Below are positions 1-7,175 of a DNA stretch of 42,810 nucleotides, in pieces. The position numbers and the translations under genes are program-made. The stretch is from assembly GCF_013300725.1 (NCBI RefSeq), contig NZ_JAAIMM010000030.1, positions 1-42,810 on the forward strand, given 5' to 3'. How positions within the stretch are numbered: the stretch's first letter is position 1; every line of letters starts with the position of its first letter. The notes beneath the pieces are model-generated. The model did no database searches. It saw nothing but the letters and a program-made list of their open reading frames with translations, and had not been told where the DNA came from. Origin of the DNA: Allocoprococcus comes (GTDB lineage: Bacteria > Bacillota > Clostridia > Lachnospirales > Lachnospiraceae).

Positions 1-51
1 ACCATTACTTTAGGATACCTACTATTTTATTCCAATTTTAGCTAACTGGCA

Positions 52-504
52 TTACCCAGAACGGGATTCCCTTCTGACCTGTTCATATTCCTTCTGAGCA
101 TAAGAAGCCTTGTAAAGACGTTTTTCGAGAGAACACCTGGTACGCTGCTGACAGCCATTACAGACATAGGGAGGTTTGGAAAGCTTAGGGCAAATATATT
201 TTTCGTAAGAGATGCAGGAGGAAGTACACCTGCCGCAAGTCCAGCACGGTTTGTTATTCGAGTAGGCGCAGTGCTGGCAAAACTTCTGCAGAGAACACTG
301 ATGCAGGAAAGCGACACGGCAGTCGTTAAAAGATCTGCCTAAAGTGCCGGTTTTCTCAAAGCAGATATGCGCTTTAATCTCCTTTGAAATCGTAGTGCAG
401 TCTTTGCCGAGTTCTCGGGCAATAGACTTAAAACTATGGTGTTCATTGAGCATGGTTTCAATGAGGATTCTTGCTTCCAGATTTAAATGTTTTTGTTTAT
501 TCAT
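52..504 (-). pseudogene. IS30-family transposase, N-terminal fragment
   Basis: The reading frame starts at the ATG at 504 (MNKQKHLNLEARILIE), preceded by a GGAGACC ribosome site; the frame is open further upstream but that part does not look like transposase. Residues 5-48 form an IS30-type helix-turn-helix (HHSFKSIARELGKDCTTISKEIK), followed by a cysteine-rich block with CxxC and CxxxC pairs (QHCAYSNNKPCWTCGRC) typical of Firmicutes IS30 relatives. The frame stops at TAA (52-54) after about 150 residues, whereas family members run to roughly 320-440 and carry a DDE catalytic domain, which is absent here. I infer a truncated, inactive insertion sequence. Only 51 bases remain to the left, so a frameshift with the DDE part beyond the window cannot be excluded. 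Confidence 0.8.
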
Positions 505-572
505 AATGGTCTCCTTACCGCTGGGAGGAATCACCATGTTTGTATAAAGAATTATAAGGGAAAAATAGGAAG

Positions 573-641
573 AATTAAATTCCACCTTTAGAAATGCAAC
601 GTTTTGCAGGATTAAATTCCATAGAGGGGTGGAATTTAACT
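573..641. repeat. Inverted repeat upstream of the IS30 fragment
   Basis: Bases 573-586 (AATTAAATTCCACC) are the reverse complement of 628-641 with one mismatch, and a third partial direct copy (ATTAAATTCCA) lies at 611-621. The position, just outside the transposase start, suits an IS30 terminal repeat or a hairpin protecting the transposase from read-through transcription. Which of these it is cannot be told without the other IS end. Confidence 0.5.
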
Positions 642-690
642 TTGCAATTAAGTTGAGGACAAAAAGTGATCAAAAAATTGAAAAAAAGAC

Positions 691-718
691 TTGCATTTTT
701 TCTGAGATGTGATATTAT
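691..718 (+). promoter_or_regulatory. Sigma-A-type promoter of tRNA-Gly
   Basis: TTGCAT at 691-696, a 16-base spacer and TATTAT at 713-718 place a transcription start a few bases before the tRNA at 737. The region is A/T rich, as is typical of tRNA promoters in Firmicutes. Confidence 0.55.
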
Positions 719-736
719 ATTATTTGTCTTTAAGAC

Positions 737-807
737 GCGGGTGTAGTTCAATGGTAGAACACCAGCCTTCCAAGCTGGATACGTGGGTTCGATTCCCATC
801 ACCCGCT
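737..807 (+). tRNA. tRNA-Gly (anticodon TCC)
   Basis: A complete 71-nt cloverleaf can be drawn. The acceptor GCGGGTG (737-743) pairs with CACCCGC (800-806), the D-arm contains GTTC-AATGGTA-GAAC, the anticodon stem CCAGC/GCTGG encloses loop CTTCCAA (anticodon TCC), and the T-arm is GTGGG-TTCGATT-CCCAT. The discriminator is T807 and CCA is not encoded, so it must be added by nucleotidyltransferase. It reads glycine GGA/GGG codons. It stands alone, with no other tRNA next to it. Confidence 0.97.
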
Positions 808-823
808 TTTGTTATGCGTAAAA

Positions 824-907
824 AGAAGAACCTCAAATGGTTGAAACGACCAGAGCGGTTCTTCTGAAGTTGAGACATAATGACAAAATCTGGTTGATAA
901 ACCAGAT
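824..907 (+). other. Two perfect hairpins downstream of tRNA-Gly
   Basis: AGAAGAACC (824-832) pairs with GGTTCTTCT (857-865). ATCTGGTT (888-895) pairs with AACCAGAT (900-907) around a GATA loop. Neither is followed by a T-run, so neither is a standard intrinsic terminator. They may help 3' processing of the tRNA transcript or belong to a small structured RNA ending at the terminator at 938-978. No coding potential is visible here. Confidence 0.4.
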
Positions 908-937
908 AAAAGTGATATACTGAATGCATAAGAAAAG

Positions 938-978
938 AAACCGTGTGGAATTAAAGTTTTGTTTTCACACGGTTTTTT
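938..978 (+). terminator. Rho-independent terminator
   Basis: AAACCGTGTG (938-947) pairs with CACACGGTTT (966-975) around an 18-base loop, and the right arm runs into six T. It separates the tRNA-Gly unit from the gene cluster beginning at 1053. Confidence 0.85.
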
Positions 979-1052
979 AGAAGATGCGAGTTAGTTACTG
1001 CTAACGATAGCGCTACAGGACTATTTGCAAATGAAAAAGAGGGCAGATTTCT

Positions 1053-1937
1053 ATGAGAATATTGATTTATGGTGCAGGTGTGATCGGATCCTTGTATGCG
1101 GCTTTATTCGCAGAAGCGGGTTATGATACAAGTATTTATGCCAGAGGTAAAAGACTTGAGTTTTTAAAGAAAAATGGATTGCTTTATAAGAAAAAACAGA
1201 ACATAAAACGGGCAGAAATCACGATTCTTGGAGAATTGCCAGACAATGATATTTATGATTTTATCTTGCTGACTGTCCGGGAAAACCAGCTGTATGAAGC
1301 ACTTTCTGAATTAAAAAATAATAAAAGCGATACAATTGTTACAATGGTAAATTCACTGGACAGTTATAAAAAATGGGAAGACATTGTTGGAACAGGAAGA
1401 ATATTACCGGCTTTTCCGGGAGCCGGCGGAAGTATAAATGATGATGGCATCCTTGATGCGTCCCTTACTCCGAGGATTATCCAACCAACAACATTTGCAG
1501 AAATATCAGGAAATAAATCAGAAAGAACAAAGCAATTTTCAAAGATATTGAAGTGTGCTCATGTCCCATATCAGGAAGTAAAGGATATGCATATATGGCA
1601 GTTGTGTCATCTTGCCATGGTGGTGCCGATTGCAGATGCATATTATGAAGCTGACTGTCCGGAAAGAGCAGGAATGGACTGGAAGATCATGAAGAAAACA
1701 GCAAAAAGATTGAAAAGAAATTTTAACTTTTTGCGGAAACAGTCAGGTAGGTTGTCGCCTGGCAAAATGAATTTTTTTTGTTTTCTACCATTGTCAATTC
1801 TTGCGATTATGCTTGCTATTACATTCGAAAGTAGCTTTGGAGATAAATTTATGTATCAACATGCTATGAAAGCACCAGATGAGATGAGAGAACTGCATAA
1901 GCAATTTTATGATTATGTGAAAAGGCGGAAGGCATGA
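1053..1937 (+). CDS. Ketopantoate reductase (PanE/ApbA)-like oxidoreductase
   Basis: A 294-residue protein with an N-terminal Rossmann fold: MRILIYGAGVIGSLYAALFA carries GxGxxG at residues 7-12, followed by a short acidic/basic strand (SIYARGKRLEFL) as in NADP-dependent PanE/ApbA proteins. Family members reduce 2-dehydropantoate to pantoate. The C-terminal half is poorly conserved, includes a hydrophobic stretch (CFLPLSILAIMLAITF, about 243-260), and does not show the usual PanE substrate signature clearly, so the substrate is probably different. A weak AGAGG ribosome site lies 11 bases upstream. It opens a same-strand cluster with a methyltransferase and two hydrolases, which argues for a small modification or catabolic pathway rather than pantothenate synthesis. 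Confidence 0.75.
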   Translation: MRILIYGAGVIGSLYAALFAEAGYDTSIYARGKRLEFLKKNGLLYKKKQNIKRAEITILGELPDNDIYDFILLTVRENQLYEALSELKNNKSDTIVTMVNSLDSYKKWEDIVGTGRILPAFPGAGGSINDDGILDASLTPRIIQPTTFAEISGNKSERTKQFSKILKCAHVPYQEVKDMHIWQLCHLAMVVPIADAYYEADCPERAGMDWKIMKKTAKRLKRNFNFLRKQSGRLSPGKMNFFCFLPLSILAIMLAITFESSFGDKFMYQHAMKAPDEMRELHKQFYDYVKRRKA

Positions 1938-1982
1938 TGATGCATTGTGTTGCAAGAAAACAATAGTAGAAGGCGACAGATA

Positions 1983-2783
1983 ATGAAAGAAAAAGTGAAT
2001 GTGACAGGTGTACCGGAAACAATGGTACAGACTTTGTATGCAAGAGCAAAAGAAACAAAAAAGCAAAATGCAAAGATCAAAGATGAGATCGCAGTAAAAC
2101 TAGTGGAAAAGCTTGATTATGACTTTTCCAAGGCGGATAAGGATAATGCCATGACTTATGGTGTGATTGCAAGAACAATTGTATTAGACCGGATGGTTGA
2201 GCAATATTTGAAGAAGCATGAAAATACAGTTGTCGTAAATCTTGCATGCGGACTGGATACCAGATGTTATCGGATGGTGGGGAAATATATGCGCTGGTAC
2301 AATGTGGATTTGCAGGATACTATGAAGATAAGGCGGCAGTTTCTTACTGAAACAGGTCCGGTGTATCAGATTGCAAAGTCTGCAATGGATGATTCCTATG
2401 TGGACGATATCGATTATCATGGTGAAAATATTCTGGTGATAATTGAAGGACTTACTATGTATTTGTGTGAAAAGGACATCAGAAAGATGTTTTCTATTAT
2501 TGAAAGATCATTTCAGAAAGTAACTGTAATGGTCGAAACCATGTCACCATTTGTTGTAAGACATGTGAAAGAAAAATCTATAGAGGGCAGCAATGCCAAA
2601 TTCACATGGGGAGTTAAGAACGGAACAGAACTACAAAAGATTGTACCGAATTTTTCTATCCTGCATGAAGTCAGTCTGGTTGAAGGAATGAAGGAACTTA
2701 TGTCGATTTATCATGTAATTGGGAAGATTCCAGCTGTTCGGAATATCTCGAACAAAATAGTTGTTTTAGAGAAACGCAGCTGA
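1983..2783 (+). CDS. Class I SAM-dependent methyltransferase, TcmP/PPM (LCM) type
   Basis: The ATG at 1983 (MKEKVNVTGVPETMVQTLYA) is chosen over an upstream in-frame GTG at 1947 because an AAGG site precedes it and the family N-terminal segment begins there. Product 266 residues. The SAM-binding motif I is VVNLACGLDTRCYRM (about 84-98), motif II is the acidic strand end YNVDL (about 106-110), and LVIIEGLTMYL is the characteristic loop of leucine carboxyl methyltransferase/TcmP relatives. Such enzymes O-methylate carboxylates or hydroxyls of small molecules or protein C-termini. The substrate is unknown. It lies 45 bases after the PanE-like gene and is probably cotranscribed with it. Confidence 0.8.
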   Translation: MKEKVNVTGVPETMVQTLYARAKETKKQNAKIKDEIAVKLVEKLDYDFSKADKDNAMTYGVIARTIVLDRMVEQYLKKHENTVVVNLACGLDTRCYRMVGKYMRWYNVDLQDTMKIRRQFLTETGPVYQIAKSAMDDSYVDDIDYHGENILVIIEGLTMYLCEKDIRKMFSIIERSFQKVTVMVETMSPFVVRHVKEKSIEGSNAKFTWGVKNGTELQKIVPNFSILHEVSLVEGMKELMSIYHVIGKIPAVRNISNKIVVLEKRS

Positions 2784-2802
2784 TATTAAGGAGATGATAC
2801 AG

Positions 2803-3738
2803 ATGCAGAAAAGGCATTTTGAAATAAAAACAGACGGATTTTATGGTGCATATTGGAAATGTAAAACCGATGCAGACTGTGCAATGATTGCAATGATAGG
2901 AGATGATTCAGAAGATTATCTGGCACGGACATCCGTGAAATGGTTACATAAACTCGGTGTGAATGTGATGACGATGTCACCGGCAAAAAAGGATTATGGA
3001 CATCATAATTATCCGCTGGAACGTATAGAGAAAGCAATCCGTTGGTTAAAAATACATGGCAATCAGAAGATAGGAATTGTCGGGGCATCTACTACAGGAA
3101 CACTTGCTTTAACTGCCGCTTCTTATTTTAAAGATATTACATTGACAATCGGTCTGACACCGAGTGACTTTGTCTGGCAGGGATTTATGCAGGGCAAAAA
3201 AGATGGATGTAAGGAATGGCCGATTGAGGGAGAATCACTTTTCTCTTACAAAGGAGAACCGCTTCCGTATATGCCGTTTTGTTATAAACATCCAGACTAC
3301 TGGCATGTGATTGAAGAAGAAACAAAGCGGACCGGTGATATGATTAATTCGAGGAAACTGTTTGATGATTCGGAAGCAGTTTATCCAATTACAGAAGAAG
3401 AAATGATTAAGATTGAAAAAATTCATGGGACATTATTGCTAATTGGCGCGGAAGATGATGTGTTATGGGATACTGCAAAATATATCTGCCGCATGAAACA
3501 GCGTATGAAAGATCATCCGCACACATGCAGATTGGAGTCTGTTATCTATGAGCATGGAACCCATTTCGTTTTTCCGGAGAGTATGTTAAAGACGATGTTG
3601 CCAATTGGTTCTGGAATCTTTATGAAACTGGCATTTCAGGCAGCAAGAAAATATCCGAAAGAATGCCAGAGAGCACGTCTGAATATTGACCAGCGGGTGA
3701 GAAATGCTGTTGCTGAATGGAAGAGTGCAGAAAGATAG
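2803..3738 (+). CDS. Alpha/beta hydrolase, BAAT C-terminal/acyl-CoA thioesterase-like
   Basis: The start is ATG 2803 (MQKRHFEIKTDG). An ATG at 2794 directly abuts the AAGGAG site (2788-2793) and is too close, whereas 2803 sits nine bases downstream. Product 311 residues. The nucleophile elbow GIVGASTTGTLAL puts the serine near residue 96, the acid is probably in LLLIGAEDDVLWD, and the histidine is in EHGTHFVFPES near the end. The spacing and the C-terminal shape resemble bile acid-CoA:amino acid N-acyltransferase C-domains and acyl-CoA thioesterases. There is no signal peptide, so it should be cytoplasmic. The true substrate is not deducible. It is the third gene of the 1053-4537 cluster. Confidence 0.75.
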   Translation: MQKRHFEIKTDGFYGAYWKCKTDADCAMIAMIGDDSEDYLARTSVKWLHKLGVNVMTMSPAKKDYGHHNYPLERIEKAIRWLKIHGNQKIGIVGASTTGTLALTAASYFKDITLTIGLTPSDFVWQGFMQGKKDGCKEWPIEGESLFSYKGEPLPYMPFCYKHPDYWHVIEEETKRTGDMINSRKLFDDSEAVYPITEEEMIKIEKIHGTLLLIGAEDDVLWDTAKYICRMKQRMKDHPHTCRLESVIYEHGTHFVFPESMLKTMLPIGSGIFMKLAFQAARKYPKECQRARLNIDQRVRNAVAEWKSAER

Positions 3739-3766
3739 ATTAAAATAGTAGATAGAAGGTATAAGT

Positions 3767-4537
3767 ATGGTATTTAAAACAATAGGAAATAAATCAAATC
3801 CAGTCATCTTGTTTTTCCATGCAATGGGAGTAATTGGGGAAAGTAGTATGCCGGTTGCAGAGAAAATGGCGGAAAAATATTATTGTATTATGCCTACATC
3901 AACCGTGTATTGCCCTGGACAGAGATATCACAGCAAAAGAGATGAGATACAGCAAATTGTACGATTTCTGGAAAATCATGGAATCAAAAAGATAGAACTT
4001 GTAGTTGCATCTTCGATTGGTGCAGATCTTGCCATGGCATTCCTGACAGAGGTAAAAATACCAGTAAAGCATGTTTTTTTTGATGGCGGGCAGTTTGCAC
4101 AGATTGGAAAGACAACACGCAGAATCATGGTCCCGTTCTTATATATAGCAATGAAAAGTTTATATTGGTCAAAAGGAAAGACGCTAAAGAAAATCATGTG
4201 GTGTGACGATAATAAAATCAAGCCCTATTTTATAGAGGCAGGGAAGAACTTGACATATGGGAATCTGAGAAGACAGATGGCAGATAGCCTGGAAGATAAA
4301 ATATTTCCAGAACTGTCAGAAGAATTGCAGAAACATACATTCTGGGAATTTGGAAGTAAAGAAGAACATTTTAAATATAGGAATGCATTGATGCAGACCT
4401 ATATACACGGTAACTTTCCCGTTTTTGAGGGATTTAATCATATGCAATATCAAATCCAAAATCCGGAAGGGTTTGCCAGAATGTTGGAAATGATTATTGA
4501 GACTGACCGATTACCGGAATTGGCATTTGCGATGTGA
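3767..4537 (+). CDS. Alpha/beta hydrolase
   Basis: A 256-residue protein with a typical small hydrolase layout: early strand and oxyanion region VILFFHAMGVIGESS (13-27), nucleophile elbow LVVASSIGADLAMAF (serine near residue 84), and catalytic histidine likely in FEGFNHMQYQ near residue 226. A weak AAGG ribosome site precedes the ATG. It follows the BAAT-like hydrolase by 28 bases in the same direction and closes the cluster. Two different hydrolases in one short operon suggest successive hydrolytic steps or an ester/thioester pair, but no substrate can be named. An AraC remnant lies only five bases beyond the stop codon. Confidence 0.7.
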   Translation: MVFKTIGNKSNPVILFFHAMGVIGESSMPVAEKMAEKYYCIMPTSTVYCPGQRYHSKRDEIQQIVRFLENHGIKKIELVVASSIGADLAMAFLTEVKIPVKHVFFDGGQFAQIGKTTRRIMVPFLYIAMKSLYWSKGKTLKKIMWCDDNKIKPYFIEAGKNLTYGNLRRQMADSLEDKIFPELSEELQKHTFWEFGSKEEHFKYRNALMQTYIHGNFPVFEGFNHMQYQIQNPEGFARMLEMIIETDRLPELAFAM

Positions 4538-4542
4538 TATAA

Positions 4543-4650
4543 AGGAAAATAGCATTACAAATTGACTATCCGAATCCGAACAAATTTACATCTGCATTTC
4601 GTGCAGAGTATGGTGTGCCGCCAATGATATACCTAAAGAAAAAGACATAG
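4543..4650 (+). pseudogene. Remnant of an AraC-family regulator (C-terminal HTH tail)
   Basis: In the frame ending at TAG 4648-4650 the translation IALQIDYPNPNKFTSAFR, followed by AEYGVPPMIYLKKKT, is the last part of an AraC/XylS DNA-binding domain. The family pattern is IAxxxGYxNPSxFSxAFKxxxGxSPxxYR, and nearly every anchor is kept. There is a stop at 4540-4542 and no start codon or upstream domain, so only about 35 codons survive. I infer that an AraC regulator once followed the 1053-4537 gene cluster and was deleted except for its tail. Confidence 0.8.
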
Positions 4651-4696
4651 GAAAGTCTGAATGAATAAAAACGTTCACAAAATCTTCACAAAAGAA

Positions 4697-4739
4697 TTAG
4701 CACTCACCTCTTGACAGTGCTAACAATAAGTGTTATATT
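4697..4739 (+). promoter_or_regulatory. CIRCE operator overlapping the hsp20 promoter
   Basis: TTAGCACTC (4697-4705), nine bases, then CAGTGCTAA (4715-4723) matches the CIRCE consensus TTAGCACTC-N9-GAGTGCTAA with one changed base. The promoter is TTGACA (4711-4716), a 17-base spacer and TATATT (4734-4739), so the right half of the operator overlays the -35 element. HrcA bound here would block RNA polymerase, and heat release of HrcA would induce the two small heat-shock genes downstream. Confidence 0.9.
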
Positions 4740-4772
4740 ACAACTAGAACAAAGGAAGGGGAACAAAAAGAG

Positions 4773-4826
4773 ATGATAAAGATTCCACCGACCGGAGGTT
4801 CAGATGACAACAACACTTCAGAGTAA
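4773..4826 (+). CDS. Possible 17-residue leader peptide before hsp20
   Basis: Between the CIRCE promoter and the first hsp20 gene lies MIKIPPTGGSDDNNTSE, starting at ATG 4773 and ending at TAA 4824-4826. A purine-rich AAGGAAGGGG stretch lies 11-20 bases upstream, somewhat far for ideal initiation. It could be a real small peptide, a translational buffer in the heat-shock leader, or a chance ORF. No similarity to a known family is recognised. Confidence 0.35.
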   Translation: MIKIPPTGGSDDNNTSE

Positions 4827-4879
4827 ATCCGAATGTGCTAAATAAATTAATAAATGTCTTTTGAAAGGAGATATGACTT

Positions 4880-5305
4880 ATGTTAATGCCTAGTATTTTT
4901 GGAGAGGACTTATTGGATGATTTCTTTGGAGAACCATTTGGAGGATATGATTACAGCGAGTCCGGACTTATGACAACCGATGTAAAGGATAGCGATAAAG
5001 GCTATGAAGTAACGATGAATATGCCTGGAGTTAAAAAGGAAGATGTAAAAGCAGAACTGAAAGATGGTTATCTGACAGTCAGTGCTGAGACGAACACGAG
5101 GAAAGATGAAAAAGATGAAGATGGCAAGTACATCCGCCGTGAACGTTACAGTGGATCCTGTAGCAGAAGCTTTTATGTAGGCGATGGTGTCAAACAGGAA
5201 GACATCAAAGCCAAATTTGAAGATGGTACGTTGAAACTGTTCGTACCGAAAGAAGCAGCAAAACCTGCTGTAGAGCAGAAAAAATACATTTCCATTGAGG
5301 GATAA
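4880..5305 (+). CDS. hsp20: Small heat-shock protein, Hsp20/alpha-crystallin family
   Basis: A 141-residue ATP-independent holdase with the normal family length. A short N-terminal arm (MLMPSIFGEDLLDDFF) leads into the alpha-crystallin domain from about residue 35 (TDVKDSDKGYEVTMNMPGVK) to 130. The conserved ELKDGYLTVSAE block and the GTLKLFVPK motif near residues 117-125 are present. AAGGAGA precedes the ATG. It is under the CIRCE-overlapped promoter, so HrcA control is expected. It is a tandem paralogue of the next gene, with the same first seven residues. Confidence 0.95.
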   Translation: MLMPSIFGEDLLDDFFGEPFGGYDYSESGLMTTDVKDSDKGYEVTMNMPGVKKEDVKAELKDGYLTVSAETNTRKDEKDEDGKYIRRERYSGSCSRSFYVGDGVKQEDIKAKFEDGTLKLFVPKEAAKPAVEQKKYISIEG

Positions 5306-5313
5306 TGAAGAAT

Positions 5314-5358
5314 GCGGATTATAAATGTCCGCGAACATGGCTGCCAGTCAGGGCAGCC
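5314..5358 (+). other. Hairpin pair between the two hsp20 genes
   Basis: GCGGA (5314-5318) pairs with TCCGC (5328-5332), and GGCTGCC (5339-5345) pairs with GGCAGCC (5352-5358) around AGTCAG. There is no T-run, so read-through into the second hsp20 is likely. The hairpins may act as processing or mRNA-stability elements. Confidence 0.45.
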
Positions 5359-5411
5359 GCTTAAAAAGAAAATTCGTAAAGTTCAGATAGATTTTTAAGG
5401 AGGAACGACTT

Positions 5412-5873
5412 ATGTTAATGCCTAGTATTTTTAATGATAACTTATTTGATGATTTCTTTAATTTACCATTTTATGATGATAAAGCAGATCGTAAGATCCA
5501 GAGAAAACTGTATGGACATCATGCAGGCAATCTGATGAAGACAGATATCAAAGAGAAAAAAGATGGATATGAACTAGAGATTGATCTTCCGGGATTCAAG
5601 AAAGATGAAGTTACAGCAGAACTGAATGACGGATATCTGACCGTGAGCGCTGCCAAAGGACTTGATCAGGATGAACAGGAGAAAGAAACTGGTAAGTACA
5701 TCCGCCGTGAACGTTACGCAGGAGCCTGCCAGCGAAGCTACTATGTAGGTGAAGATATCACGGAAGAAGATATCAAGGCTGAGTTTAAGCATGGTATCCT
5801 GAAACTCTTTGTCCCGAAGAAAGAAGTAAAACCGGCAGTAGAAGAGAAGAAATATATCAGTATCGAAGGATAA
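5412..5873 (+). CDS. hsp20: Small heat-shock protein, Hsp20/alpha-crystallin family (second copy)
   Basis: A 153-residue paralogue of the preceding gene. The N-terminal arm begins MLMPSIFNDNLFDDFF, the alpha-crystallin domain starts near residue 43 (MKTDIKEKKDGYELEIDL), and it carries ELNDGYLTVSAA and GILKLFVPKKE. AAGGAGG lies at ideal distance before the ATG. No separate promoter is obvious in the 106-base gap, so it is probably cotranscribed from the CIRCE promoter. The two proteins may co-assemble into mixed oligomers. A strong terminator follows. Confidence 0.95.
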   Translation: MLMPSIFNDNLFDDFFNLPFYDDKADRKIQRKLYGHHAGNLMKTDIKEKKDGYELEIDLPGFKKDEVTAELNDGYLTVSAAKGLDQDEQEKETGKYIRRERYAGACQRSYYVGEDITEEDIKAEFKHGILKLFVPKKEVKPAVEEKKYISIEG

Positions 5874-5912
5874 TGACAACACGCTAAAAACTTTCAAATA
5901 CACCATATAATG

Positions 5913-5955
5913 AGGGCAGCATACAGGAGCAAAATTCTGTATGCTGCCCTTTTTC
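5913..5955 (+). terminator. Strong rho-independent terminator after hsp20 pair
   Basis: A 14-bp perfect stem, AGGGCAGCATACAG (5913-5926) with CTGTATGCTGCCCT (5937-5950), is followed by TTTTC. Confidence 0.92.
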
Positions 5956-6111
5956 TACTATAAATGGGATTTTGAGGAAGTCTGGATAGCATAATGAGTT
6001 AGAATTTGATTTGAAAGTGTGAAATTCAAAAACAAGTCAACGCTTTTTGTCATATGCATATATCATGTAGTATGCTTCTTCAGGTAGGAAAGAAAGAGGA
6101 GGCAGTTACGA

Positions 6112-6726
6112 GTGGAAAAAAGATATGGATACATCAGGGTATCGTCAAGAGATCAGAATCCGGACAGGCAGTATCTTGCACTTGAAAATGCTGAGGTCAA
6201 CCGGAAAAATATTTTTATCGATAAGATCTCGGGGCATGATTTTTCAAGACCATCTTACAGGAAAATGATCCGAAAACTAAAAAAAGGAGATGTACTGGTC
6301 GTGAAAAGCATCGACCGTCTCGGGAGAAATTACGGTGAGATTCTGGAACAATGGAGATACCTGACAAAGGAAATAGGAGTGGATATTGAGGTTCTCGATA
6401 TGCCACTCCTTAATACTGACCTGCACAGAGAAAACCTGATTGGAGTGTTTATCTCAGATCTGGTGCTTCAGATCCTTGCATATGTTGCTGAGACCGAGCG
6501 GGATTTTATCAGACAGAGGCAGGCAGAAGGAATCGCGATCGCAAAGGCAAATGGGATTCGGTTTGGACGCAGGAAGAACGAACTTCCTGAAGAATTTAAT
6601 CTGTATTTTGAGATGTGGAAAAAGGGAGAAATCTCCATCAGAAAAGCAGCAAAGATTTTGGAAATCAGTCCGGCTACTTTTTATCGCAGATGTAAGGAGT
6701 TAGATGAAACAAAGCGTAACAAATAG
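6112..6726 (+). CDS. Serine site-specific recombinase (resolvase/invertase family)
   Basis: A 204-residue protein starting at GTG 6112 behind GAGGAGG. The N-terminal catalytic domain has YIRVSSRDQNPDRQ with the active-site serine near residue 11 and the conserved SIDRLGRNY segment (about 66-74). A long E-helix region (ETERDFIRQRQAEGIAIAKA) follows, and the C-terminal HTH_7-type DNA-binding domain is at about 175-200 (ISIRKAAKILEISPATFYRR). Such proteins resolve cointegrates or invert DNA segments. No transposase, replicon or obvious pair of crossover sites is seen beside it, so it may be a relic of a mobile element or may act on a distant site. Confidence 0.9.
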   Translation: MEKRYGYIRVSSRDQNPDRQYLALENAEVNRKNIFIDKISGHDFSRPSYRKMIRKLKKGDVLVVKSIDRLGRNYGEILEQWRYLTKEIGVDIEVLDMPLLNTDLHRENLIGVFISDLVLQILAYVAETERDFIRQRQAEGIAIAKANGIRFGRRKNELPEEFNLYFEMWKKGEISIRKAAKILEISPATFYRRCKELDETKRNK

Positions 6727-6816
6727 TAGACTTTTTGCGACATGACGAATACGACTATTTTCTCCTGAAAAACTTGGTAAAAACTACTAATTCTAATATA
6801 CCGCAAATGTTTCTTT

Positions 6817-7143
6817 ATGTATAAAATGGAATACGATGAAAATGGAAATAACATTAAGTCAACGCTTTGTGATGGAACGGGGAAGGTAGAAAGTTATCGT
6901 ATTTCAGAATATGACTCCGACAATAATCAGGTTAAAAATACGGTGTATGATGAAAAAGGAAATGTTTTGGAATATAGTATTTATGAAAAAGCTGAAGATG
7001 GTAAATTTCCTGATTATACAATATATGATGCACAAGGAAATGTTAAAGAATATGGGAAATATGAAGAGGTAGAAACGGAAAGTGGTGCAACAGGACAACA
7101 ACTTAGAGTATATGATGCGAATGGAAAGTTAATTGAAAGATAA
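6817..7143 (+). CDS. Small YD-repeat protein, possibly 5'-truncated
   Basis: A 108-residue acidic protein made almost wholly of repeats of about 19-24 residues of the type YDxxGNVxxYxxYE (YDENGNNIKSTLCD, YDSDNNQVKNTVYD, YDEKGNVLEYSIYE, YDAQGNVKEYGKYE, YDANGKLIER). Similar repeats occur in Rhs/YD proteins and in cell-surface MORN-like beta repeats. No ribosome site precedes the ATG at 6817 or the alternative at 6826, and the frame stays open back to 6781, so it may be the C-terminal remnant of a longer protein. It ends 32 bases before the kinase-chaperone gene and could be cotranscribed with it. No function is assigned. Confidence 0.55.
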   Translation: MYKMEYDENGNNIKSTLCDGTGKVESYRISEYDSDNNQVKNTVYDEKGNVLEYSIYEKAEDGKFPDYTIYDAQGNVKEYGKYEEVETESGATGQQLRVYDANGKLIER

Positions 7144-7175
7144 AGATTTCCAATGAAACAGGAGAAACTAAAACG

